Assembly (NCBI GenBank): GCA_037577475.1
Contig: CM075190.1
Coordinates: 1,064,001 to 1,128,000 of the forward strand
Origin: Chaunax sp. Z400
Taxonomy: Eukaryota; Chordata; Actinopteri; Lophiiformes; Chaunacidae
Length of the DNA: 64,000 bases
Reading direction: 5' to 3'
The position numbers and the translations under genes are program-made. The first letter of the stretch is position 1, and the number at the start of each line of letters is the position of its first letter. Positions 51,501 through 63,421 of this stretch are shown one piece after another. The notes below the pieces were generated by a model. It did no database searches, was not told where the DNA came from, and saw nothing but the letters and a program-made list of their open reading frames with translations.

Positions 51501-54225
51501 CCTAACCCCTAACCCACACTTGTCCGCGAGTCTCTACGACCTTCCGTTCCCGAGATACAAAAATTCCAAAAATCACCAAAAATACATGTCATATCTCGGG
51601 AACCGTAAGTCGTAGAGACTCGGTTTACCCGCTGGCATTCTTGGAGACCCCATAAAACCATTGAAAGAGCTTATCCCCGAGTCTCTACGACCTTCCGTTT
51701 CCGAGATACACACATTCACTATAGGCGAACCAAACCCCACTCACTTCAATGGGAAAATAAACTTGAGTATAACTCGGGAACGGAAGGTCGTAGAGACTCG
51801 GGACCATGATCCGTCCGACATAATTCGTGGTCTCTGAACACGCCAGACTTCTCCACGAGTCTCTACGACCTTCCGTTCCCGAGATACAAACATTCCAAAA
51901 ATCACGAAAAATACATGTCATATCTCGGGAACCGTAAGTCGTAGAGACTCGGTTTACCTGCCGGCATTCTTGGAGACCCCATAAAACCATTGAAAGAGCT
52001 TATCCCCGAGTCTCTACGACCTTCCGTTCCCGAGATACAGACATTCAAAATACGCCCCTACTGGACATGTCATATCTCGGGAAAGGAAGGTCCCACAGAC
52101 TCGGGACAAAGACTGGTGTTCTCAGAGACCACATAAACCCCTAGACGGACGTTGGTCCCGAGTCTCTACGACCTTCCGTTTCCGAGATACACACATTCAC
52201 TATAGGCGAACCAAACCCCATTCACTTCAATGGGAAAATAAACTTGAGTATAACTCGGGAACGGAAGGTCGTAGAGACTCGGGACCATGATCCGTCCGAC
52301 ATAATTCGTGGTCTCTGAACACGCCAGACTTCTCCACGAGTCTCTACGACCTTCCGTTCCCGAGATACAGACATTCAAAATACGCCCCTACTGGACATGT
52401 CATATCTCGGGAAAGGAAGGTCGCACAGACTCGGGACAAAGACTGGTGTTCTCAGAGACCACATAAACCCCTAGACAGACGTTGGGCCCGAGTCTCTACG
52501 ACCTTCCGTTTCCGAGATACACACATTCACTATAGGCGAACCAAACCCCATTCACTTCAATGGGAAAATAAACTTGAGTATAACTCGGGAACGGAAGGTC
52601 GTAGAGACTCGGGACCATGATCCGTTGGACATAATTCGTGGTCTCTGAACACGCCAGACTTCTCCCCGAGTCTCTACGACCTTCCGTTCCCGAGATACAA
52701 AAATTCCAAAAATCACCAAAAATACATGTCATATCTCGGGAACCGTAAGTCGTAGAGACTCGGTTTACCTGCTGACGTTCTTGGAGACCCCATAAAACCG
52801 TTGAAAGAGCTTATCCCCGAGTCTCTACGACCTTCCGTTCAAAAGTTACCAACCCGGGTAGGGCCCCGATTGAGTTTTTATCCCCTTAACCCTAACCCTA
52901 ACCCTAACCCTAACCCCTAACCCACACTTGTCCGCGAGTCTCTACGACCTTCCGTTCCCGAGATACAAAAATTCCAAAAATCACCAAAAATACATGTCAT
53001 ATCTCGGGAACCGTACGTCGTAGAGACTCGGTTTACCCGCTGGCATTCTTGGAGACCCCATAAAACCATTGAAAGAGCTTATCCCCGAGTCTCTACGACC
53101 TTCCGTTTCCGAGATACACACATTCACTATAGGCGAACCAAACCCCACTCACTTCAATGGGAAAATAAACTTGAGTATAACTCGGGAACGGAAGGTCGTA
53201 GAGACTCGGGACCATGATCCGTCCGACATAATTCGTGGTCTCTGAACACGCCAGACTTCTCCACGAGTCTCTACGACCTTCCGTTCCCGAGATACAAACA
53301 TTCCAAAAATCACGAAAAATACATGTCATATCTCGGGAACCGTAAGTCGTAGAGACTCGGTTTACCTGCCGGCATTCTTGGAGACCCCATAAAACCATTG
53401 AAAGAGCTTATCCCCGAGTCTCTACGACCTTCCGTTCCCGAGATACAGACATTCAAAATACGCCCCTACTGGACATGTCATATCTCGGGAAAGGAAGGTC
53501 CCACAGACTCGGGACAAAGACTGGTGTTCTCAGAGACCACATAAACCCCTAGACGGACGTTGGTCCCGAGTCTCTACGACCTTCCGTTTCCGAGATACAC
53601 ACATTCACTATAGGCGAACCAAACCCCATTCACTTCAATGGGAAAATAAACTTGAGTATAACTCGGGAACGGAAGGTCGTAGAGACTCGGGACCATGATC
53701 CGTCCGACATAATTCGTGGTCTCTGAACACGCCAGACTTCTCCACGAGTCTCTACGACCTTCCGTTCCCGAGATACAGACATTCAAAATACGCCCCTACT
53801 GGACATGTCATATCTCGGGAAAGGAAGGTCGCACAGACTCGGGACAAAGACTGGTGTTCTCAGAGACCACATAAACCCCTAGACAGACGTTGGGCCCGAG
53901 TCTCTACGACCTTCCGTTTCCGAGATACACACATTCACTATAGGCGAACCAAACCCCATTCACTTCAATGGGAAAATAAACTTGAGTATAACTCGGGAAC
54001 GGAAGGTCGTAGAGACTCGGGACCATGATCCGTTGGACATAATTCGTGGTCTCTGAACACGCCAGACTTCTCCCCGAGTCTCTACGACCTTCCGTTCCCG
54101 AGATACAAAAATTCCAAAAATCACCAAAAATACATGTCATATCTCGGGAACCGTAAGTCGTAGAGACTCGGTTTACCTGCTGACGTTCTTGGAGACCCCA
54201 TAAAACCGTTGAAAGAGCTTATCCC
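48594..54225 (+). repeat. Four tandem 1408-bp higher-order units (TACABCBCA)
   Basis: Units begin at 48594, 50002, 51410 and 52818 and have identical module order and length. The linked A variants (caaacattcc, atcacgaaa, tgccggcatt) and the ggtcccac B occur in every unit. Only isolated differences were noticed, such as gacttgtg near 49628 and gtacgtcg at 53016. This is the most regular stretch of the window. Two further TACABCBCA cassettes lie outside the run, at 45845 and 59046. Confidence 0.95.
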
Positions 54226-57200
54226 CGAGTCTCTACGACCTTCCGTTCAAAAGTTACCAACCCGGGTAGGGCCCCGATTGAGTTTTTATCCCCTTAACCC
54301 TAACCCTAACCCTAACCCTAACCCCTAACCCACACTTGTCCGCGAGTCTCTACGACCTTCCGTTCCCGAGATACAAAAATTCCAAAAATCACCAAAAATA
54401 CATGTCATATCTCGGGAACCGTAAGTCGTAGAGACTCGGTTTACCCGCTGGCATTCTTGGAGACCCCATAAAACCATTGAAAGAGCTTATCCCCGAGTCT
54501 CTACGACCTTCCGTTTCCGAGATACACACATTCACTATAGGCGAACCAAACCCCACTCACTTCAATGGGAAAATAAACTTGAGTATAACTCGGGAACGGA
54601 AGGTCGTAGAGACTCGGGACCATGATCCGTTGGACATAATTCGTGGTCTCTGAACACGCCAGACTTCTCCACGAGTCTCTACGACCTTCCGTTCCCGAGA
54701 TACAAACATTCCAAAAATCACGAAAAATACATGTCATATCTCGGGAACCGTAAGTCGTAGAGACTCGGTTTACCTGCCGGCATTCTTGGAGACCCCATAA
54801 AACCATTGAAAGAGCTTATCCCCGAGTCTCTACGACCTTCCGTTCCCGAGATACAGACATTCAAAATACGCCCCTACTGGACATGTCATATCTCGGGAAA
54901 GGAAGGTCCCACAGACTCGGGACAAAGACTGGTGTTCTCAGAGACCACATAAACCCCTAGACGGACGTTGGTCCCGAGTCTCTACGACCTTCCGTTTCCG
55001 AGATACACACATTCACTATAGGCGAACCAAACCCCATTCACTTCAATGGGAAAATAAACTTGAGTATAACTCGGGAACGGAAGGTCGTAGAGACTCGGGA
55101 CCATGATCCGTCCGACATAATTCGTGGTCTCTGAACACGCCAGACTTCTCCCCGAGTCTCTACGACCTTCCGTTCCCGAGATACAAAAATTCCAAAAATC
55201 ACCAAAAATACATGTCATATCTCGGGAACCGTAAATCGTAGAGACTCGGTTTACCTGCTGACGTTCTTGGAGACCCCATAAAACCATTGAAAGAGCTTAT
55301 CCCCGAGTCTCTACGACCTTCCGTTCAAAAGTTACCAACCCGGGTAGGGCCCCCATTGAGTTTTTATCCCCTTAACCCTAACCCTAGCCCTAACCCTAAC
55401 CCCTAACCCACACTTGTCCGCGAGTCTCTACGACCTTCCGTTCCCGAGATACAGACATTCAAAATACGCCCCTACTGGACATGTCATATCTCGGGAAAGG
55501 AAGGTCGCACAGACTCGGGACAAAGACTGGTGTTCTCAGAGACCACATAAACCCCTAGACGGACGTTGGTCCCGAGTCTCTACGACCTTCCGTTTCCGAG
55601 ATACACACATTCACTATAGGCGGACCAAACCCCATTCACTTCAATGGGAAAATAAACTTGAGTATAACTCGGGAACGGAAGGTCGTAGAGACTCGGGACC
55701 ATGATCCGTCCGACATAATTCGTGGTCTCTGAACACGCCAGACTTCTCCACGAGTCTCTACGACCTTCCGTTCCCGAGATACAAAAATTCCAAAAATCAC
55801 CAAAAATACATGTCATATCTCGGGAACCGTAAGTCGTAGAGACTCGGTTTACCCGCTGGCATTCTTGGAGACCCCATAAAACCATTGAAAGAGCTTATCC
55901 CCGAGTCTCTACGACCTTCCGTTCCCGAGATACAGACATTCAAAATACGCCCCTACTGGACATGTCATATCTCGGGAAAGGAAGGTCGCACAGACTCGGG
56001 ACAAAGACTGGTGTTCTCAGGGACCACATAAACCCCTAGACGGACGTTGGTCCCGAGTCTCTACGACCTTCCGTTTCCGAGATACACACATTCACTATAG
56101 GCGAACCAAACCCCATTCACTTCAATGGGAAAATAAACTTGAGTATAACTCGGGAACGGAAGGTCGTAGAGACTCGGGACCATGATCCGTCCGACATAAT
56201 TCGTGGTCTCTGAACACGCCAGACTTCTCCACGAGTCTCTACGACCTTCCGTTCCCGAGATACAGACATTCAAAATACGCCCCTACTGGACATGTCATAT
56301 CTCGGGAAAGGAAGGTCGCACAGACTCGGGACAAAGACTGGTGTTCTCAGAGACCACATAAACCCCTAGACAGACGTTGGGCCCGAGTCTCTACGACCTT
56401 CCGTTTCCGAGATACACACATTCACTATAGGAGAACCAAACCCCATTCACTTCAATGGGAAAATAAACTTGAGTATAACTCGGGAACGGAAGGTCGTAGA
56501 GACTCGGGACCATGATCCGTTGGACATAATTCGTGGTCTCTGAACACGCCAGACTTCTCCCCGAGTCTCTACGACCTTCCGTTCCCGAGATACAAAAATT
56601 CCAAAAATCACCAAAAATACATGTCATATCTCGGGAACCGTAAATCGTAGAGACTCGGTTTACCTGCTGACGTTCTTGGAGACCCCATAAAACCGTTGAA
56701 AGAGCTTATCCCCGAGTCTCTACGACCTTCCGTTCAAAAGTTACCAACCCGGGTAGGGCCCCCATTGAGTTTTTATCCCCTTAACCCTAACCCTAACCCT
56801 AACCCTAACCCCTAACCCACACTTGTCCGCGAGTCTCTACGACCTTCCGTTCCCGAGATACAGACATTCAAAATACGCCCCTACTGGACATGTCATATCT
56901 CGGGAAAGGAAGGTCGCACAGACTCGGGACAAAGACTGGTGTTCTCAGAGACCACATAAACCCCTAGACGGACGTTGGTCCCGAGTCTCTACGACCTTCC
57001 GTTTCCGAGATACACACATTCACTATAGGCGAACCAAACCCCATTCACTTCAATGGGAAAATAAACTTGAGTATAACTCGGGAACGGAAGGTCGTAGAGA
57101 CTCGGGACCATGATCCGTCGGACATAATTCGTGGTCTCTGAACACGCCAGACTTCTCCCCGAGTCTCTACGACCTTCCGTTCCCGAGATACAAAAATTCC

Positions 57201-57310
57201 AAAAATCACCAAAAATACATGTCATATCTCGGGAACCGTAAGTCGTAGAGACTCGGTTTACCCGTTGGCATTCTTGGAGACCCCATAAAACCATTGAAAG
57301 AGCTTATCCC
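54226..57310 (+). repeat. Cassettes TACABCA, TBCABCBCA, TBCA
   Basis: T at 54226, 55304 and 56713. C at 54494, 54975, 55573, 56054 and 56384. The C at 54494 sits in a 1408-type context but has the ccgttgg linker subtype, so it looks like a conversion or exchange product. The T at 55304 has a CCCTAG unit (G at 55387). The segment 55421-56053 shares private variants with 61649-62281. Confidence 0.91.
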
Positions 57311-59045
57311 CGAGTCTCTACGACCTTCCGTTCAAAAGTTACCAACCCGGGTAGGGCCCCGATTGAGTTTTTATCCCCTTAACCCTAACCCTAACCCTAA
57401 CCCTAACCCCTAACCCACACTTGTCCGCGAGTCTCTACGACCTTCCGTTCCCGAGATACAAAAATTCCAAAAATCACCAAAAATACATGTCATATCTCGG
57501 GAACCGTAAGTCGTAGAGACTCGGTTTACCCGCTGGCATTCTTGGAGACCCCATAAAACCATTGAAAGAGCTTATCCCCGAGTCTCTACGACCTTCCGTT
57601 TCCGAGATACACACATTCACTATAGGCGAACCAAACCCCACTCACTTCAATGGGAAAATAAACTTGAGTATAACTCGGGAACGGAAGGTCGTAGAGACTC
57701 GGGACCATGATCCGTCCGACATAATTCGTGGTCTCTGAACACGCCAGACTTCTCCACGAGTCTCTACGACCTTCCGTTCCCGAGATACAAACATTCCAAA
57801 AATCACGAAAAATACATGTCATATCTCGGGAACCGTAAGTCGTAGAGACTCGGTTTACCTGCCGGCATTCTTGGAGACCCCATAAAACCATTGAAAGAGC
57901 TTATCCCCGAGTCTCTACGACCTTCCGTTCCCGAGATACAGACATTCAAAATACGCCCCTACTGGACATGTCATATCTCGGGAAAGGAAGGTCCCACAGA
58001 CTCGGGACAAAGACTGGTGTTCTCAGAGACCACATAAACCCCTAGACGGACGTTGGTCCCGAGTCTCTACGACCTTCCGTTTCCGAGATACACACATTCA
58101 CTATAGGCGAACCAAACCCCATTCACTTCAATGGGAAAATAAACTTGAGTATAACTCGGGAACGGAAGGTCGTAGAGACTCGGGACCATGATCCGTCCGA
58201 CATAATTCGTGGTCTCTGAACACGCCAGACTTCTCCACGAGTCTCTACGACCTTCCGTTCCCGAGATACAGACATTCAAAATACGCCCCTACTGGACATG
58301 TCATATCTCGGGAAAGGAAGGTCGCACAGACTCGGGACAAAGACTGGTGTTCTCAGAGACCACATAAACCCCTAGACAGACGTTGGGCCCGAGTCTCTAC
58401 GACCTTCCGTTTCCGAGATACACACATTCACTATAGGCGAACCAAACCCCATTCACTTCAATGGGAAAATAAACGAGTATAACTCGGGAACGGAAGGTCG
58501 TAGAGACTCGGGACCATGATCCGTTGGACATAATTCGTGGTCTCTGAACACGCCAGACTTCTCCCCGAGTCTCTACGACCTTCCGTTCCCGAGATACAAA
58601 AATTCCAAAAATCACCAAAAATACATGTCATATCTCGGGAACCGTAAGTCGTAGAGACTCGGTTTACCCGCTGGCATTCTTGGAGACCCCATAAAACCAT
58701 TGAAAGAGCTTATCCCCGAGTCTCTACGACCTTCCGTTTCCGAGATACACACATTCACTATAGGCGAACCAAACCCCACTCACTTCAATGGGAAAATAAA
58801 CTTGAGTATAACTCGGGAACGGAAGGTCGTAGAGACTCGGGACCATGATCCGTCCGACATAATTCGTGGTCTCTGAACACGCCAGACTTCTCCCCGAGTC
58901 TCTACGACCTTCCGTTCCCGAGATACAAAAATTCCAAAAATCACCAAAAATACATGTCATATCTCGGGAACCGTAAGTCGTAGAGACTCGGTTTACCCGT
59001 TGGCATTCTTGGAGACCCCATAAAACCATTGAAAGAGCTTATCCC
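57311..59045 (+). repeat. Cassette TACABCBCACA (1735 bp) with the only non-telomeric indel
   Basis: T 57311, C 57579, 58060, 58390 and 58717. The C at 58390 is 176 bp because 2 bp are missing from its loop between 58474 and 58475 (aaacgagt for aaacttgagt). The A at 58566 is followed directly by C. Both flanking C modules are otherwise typical. Confidence 0.93.
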
Positions 59046-61531
59046 CGAGTCTCTACGACCTTCCGTTCAAAAGTTACCAACCCGGGTAGGGCCCCGATTG
59101 AGTTTTTATCCCCTTAACCCTAACCCTAACCCTAACCCTAACCCCTAACCCACACTTGTCCGCGAGTCTCTACGACCTTCCGTTCCCGAGATACAAAAAT
59201 TCCAAAAATCACCAAAAATACATGTCATATCTCGGGAACCGTAAGTCGTAGAGACTCGGTTTACCCGCTGGCATTCTTGGAGACCCCATAAAACCATTGA
59301 AAGAGCTTATCCCCGAGTCTCTACGACCTTCCGTTTCCGAGATACACACATTCACTATAGGCGAACCAAACCCCACTCACTTCAATGGGAAAATAAACTT
59401 GAGTATAACTCGGGAACGGAAGGTCGTAGAGACTCGGGACCATGATCCGTCCGACATAATTCGTGGTCTCTGAACACGCCAGACTTCTCCACGAGTCTCT
59501 ACGACCTTCCGTTCCCGAGATACAAACATTCCAAAAATCACGAAAAATACATGTCATATCTCGGGAACCGTAAGTCGTAGAGACTCGGTTTACCTGCCGG
59601 CATTCTTGGAGACCCCATAAAACCATTGAAAGAGCTTATCCCCGAGTCTCTACGACCTTCCGTTCCCGAGATACAGACATTCAAAATACGCCCCTACTGG
59701 ACATGTCATATCTCGGGAAAGGAAGGTCCCACAGACTCGGGACAAAGACTGGTGTTCTCAGAGACCACATAAACCCCTAGACGGACGTTGGTCCCGAGTC
59801 TCTACGACCTTCCGTTTCCGAGATACACACATTCACTATAGGCGAACCAAACCCCATTCACTTCAATGGGAAAATAAACTTGAGTATAACTCCGGAACGG
59901 AAGGTCGTAGAGACTCGGGACCATGATCCGTCCGACATAATTCGTGGTCTCTGAACACGCCAGACTTCTCCACGAGTCTCTACGACCTTCCGTTCCCGAG
60001 ATACAGACATTCAAAATACGCCCCTACTGGACATGTCATATCTCGGGAAAGGAAGGTCGCACAGACTCGGGACAAAGACTGGTGTTCTCAGAGACCACAT
60101 AAACCCCTAGACAGACGTTGGGCCCGAGTCTCTACGACCTTCCGTTTCCGAGATACACACATTCACTATAGGCGAACCAAACCCCATTCACTTCAATGGG
60201 AAAATAAACTTGAGTATAACTCGGGAACGGAAGGTCGTAGAGACTCGGGACCATGATCCGTTGGACATAATTCGTGGTCTCTGAACACGCCAGACTTCTC
60301 CCCGAGTCTCTACGACCTTCCGTTCCCGAGACACAAAAATTCCAAAAATCACCAAAAATACATGTCATATCTCGGGAACCGTAAGTCGTAGAGACTCGGT
60401 TTACCTGCTGACGTTCTTGGAGACCCCATAAAACCGTTGAAAGAGCTTATCCCCGAGTCTCTACGACCTTCCGTTCAAAAGTTACCAACCCGGGTAGGGC
60501 CCCGATTGAGTTTTTATCCCCTTAACCCTAACCCTAACCCTAACCCTAACCCCTAACCCACACTTGTCCGCGAGTCTCTACGACCTTCCGTTCCCGAGAT
60601 ACAAAAATTCCAAAAATCACCAAAAATACATGTCATATCTCGGGAACCGTAAGTCGTAGAGACTCGGTTTACCCGCTGGCATTCTTGGAGACCCCATAAA
60701 ACCATTGAAAGAGCTTATCCCCGAGTCTCTACGACCTTCCGTTTCCGAGATACACACATTCACTATAGGCGAACCAAACCCCACTCACTTCAATGGGAAA
60801 ATAAACTTGAGTATAACTCGGGAACGGAAGGTCGTAGAGACTCGGGACCATGATCCGTCCGACATAATTCGTGGTCTCTGAACACGCCAGACTTCTCCAC
60901 GAGTCTCTACGACCTTCCGTTCCCGAGATACAAACATTCCAAAAATCACGAAAAATACATGTCATATCTCGGGAACCGTAAGTCGTAGAGACTCGGTTTA
61001 CCTGCCGGCATTCTTGGAGACCCCATAAAACCATTGAAAGAGCTTATCCCCGAGTCTCTACGACCTTCCGTTCCCGAGATACAGACATTCAAAATACGCC
61101 CCTACTGGACATGTCATATCTCGGGAAAGGAAGGTCCCACAGACTCGGGACAAAGACTGGTGTTCTCAGAGACCACATAAACCCCTAGACGGATGTTGGT
61201 CCCGAGTCTCTACGACCTTCCGTTTCCGAGATACACACATTCACTATAGGCGAACCAAACCCCATTCACTTCAATGGGAAAATAAACTTGAGTATAACTC
61301 GGGAACGGAAGGTCGTAGAGACTCGGGACCATGATCCGTTGGACATAATTCGTGGTCTCTGAACACGCCAGACTTCTCCCCGAGTCTCTACGACCTTCCG
61401 TTCCCGAGATACAAAAATTCCAAAAATCACCAAAAATACATGTCATATCTCGGGAACCGTAAATCGTAGAGACTCGGTTTACCTGCTGACGTTCTTGGAG
61501 ACCCCATAAAACCGTTGAAAGAGCTTATCCC
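59046..61531 (+). repeat. Cassettes TACABCBCA, TACABCA
   Basis: T at 59046 and 60454. C at 59314, 59795, 60125, 60722 and 61203. It carries private variants actccggaac (near 59892) and gagacacaaa (near 60332), both repeated 2968 bp downstream. Confidence 0.92.
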
Positions 61532-63421
61532 CGAGTCTCTACGACCTTCCGTTCAAAAGTTACCAACCCGGGTAGGGCCCCCATTGAGTTTTTATCCCCT
61601 TAACCCTAACCCTAACCCTAACCCTAACCCCTAACCCACACTTGTCCGCGAGTCTCTACGACCTTCCGTTCCCGAGATACAGACATTCAAAATACGCCCC
61701 TACTGGACATGTCATATCTCGGGAAAGGAAGGTCGCACAGACTCGGGACAAAGACTGGTGTTCTCAGAGACCACATAAACCCCTAGACGGACGTTGGTCC
61801 CGAGTCTCTACGACCTTCCGTTTCCGAGATACACACATTCACTATAGGCGGACCAAACCCCATTCACTTCAATGGGAAAATAAACTTGAGTATAACTCGG
61901 GAACGGAAGGTCGTAGAGACTCGGGACCATGATCCGTCCGACATAATTCGTGGTCTCTGAACACGCCAGACTTCTCCACGAGTCTCTACGACCTTCCGTT
62001 CCCGAGATACAAAAATTCCAAAAATCACCAAAAATACATGTCATATCTCGGGAACCGTAAGTCGTAGAGACTCGGTTTACCCGCTGGCATTCTTGGAGAC
62101 CCCATAAAACCATTGAAAGAGCTTATCCCCGAGTCTCTACGACCTTCCGTTCCCGAGATACAGACATTCAAAATACGCCCCTACTGGACATGTCATATCT
62201 CGGGAAAGGAAGGTCGCACAGACTCGGGACAAAGACTGGTGTTCTCAGGGACCACATAAACCCCTAGACGGACGTTGGTCCCGAGTCTCTACGACCTTCC
62301 GTTTCCGAGATACACACATTCACTATAGGCGAACCAAACCCCACTCACTTCAATGGGAAAATAAACTTGAGTATAACTCGGGAACGGAAGGTCGTAGAGA
62401 CTCGGGACCATGATCCGTCCGACATAATTCGTGGTCTCTGAACACGCCAGACTTCTCCACGAGTCTCTACGACCTTCCGTTCCCGAGATACAAACATTCC
62501 AAAAATCACGAAAAATACATGTCATATCTCGGGAACCGTAAGTCGTAGAGACTCGGTTTACCTGCCGGCATTCTTGGAGACCCCATAAAACCATTGAAAG
62601 AGCTTATCCCCGAGTCTCTACGACCTTCCGTTCCCGAGATACAGACATTCAAAATACGCCCCTACTGGACATGTCATATCTCGGGAAAGGAAGGTCCCAC
62701 AGACTCGGGACAAAGACTGGTGTTCTCAGAGACCACATAAACCCCTAGACGGACGTTGGTCCCGAGTCTCTACGACCTTCCGTTTCCGAGATACACACAT
62801 TCACTATAGGCGAACCAAACCCCATTCACTTCAATGGGAAAATAAACTTGAGTATAACTCCGGAACGGAAGGTCGTAGAGACTCGGGACCATGATCCGTC
62901 CGACATAATTCGTGGTCTCTGAACACGCCAGACTTCTCCACGAGTCTCTACGACCTTCCGTTCCCGAGATACAGACATTCAAAATACGCCCCTACTGGAC
63001 ATGTCATATCTCGGGAAAGGAAGGTCGCACAGACTCGGGACAAAGACTGGTGTTCTCAGAGACCACATAAACCCCTAGACAGACGTTGGGCCCGAGTCTC
63101 TACGACCTTCCGTTTCCGAGATACACACATTCACTATAGGCGAACCAAACCCCATTCACTTCAATGGGAAAATAAACTTGAGTATAACTCGGGAACGGAA
63201 GGTCGTAGAGACTCGGGACCATGATCCGTTGGACATAATTCGTGGTCTCTGAACACGCCAGACTTCTCCCCGAGTCTCTACGACCTTCCGTTCCCGAGAC
63301 ACAAAAATTCCAAAAATCACCAAAAATACATGTCATATCTCGGGAACCGTAAGTCGTAGAGACTCGGTTTACCTGCTGACGTTCTTGGAGACCCCATAAA
63401 ACCGTTGAAAGAGCTTATCCC
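61532..63421 (+). repeat. Cassette TBCABCABCBCA (1890 bp, longest in the window)
   Basis: T 61532, C 61801, 62282, 62763 and 63093. Twelve modules follow without a second T. The first part matches 55421 onward (offset 6228) and the part from 62282 matches 59314 onward (offset 2968), so the cassette is a fusion of two sources. Confidence 0.92.
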
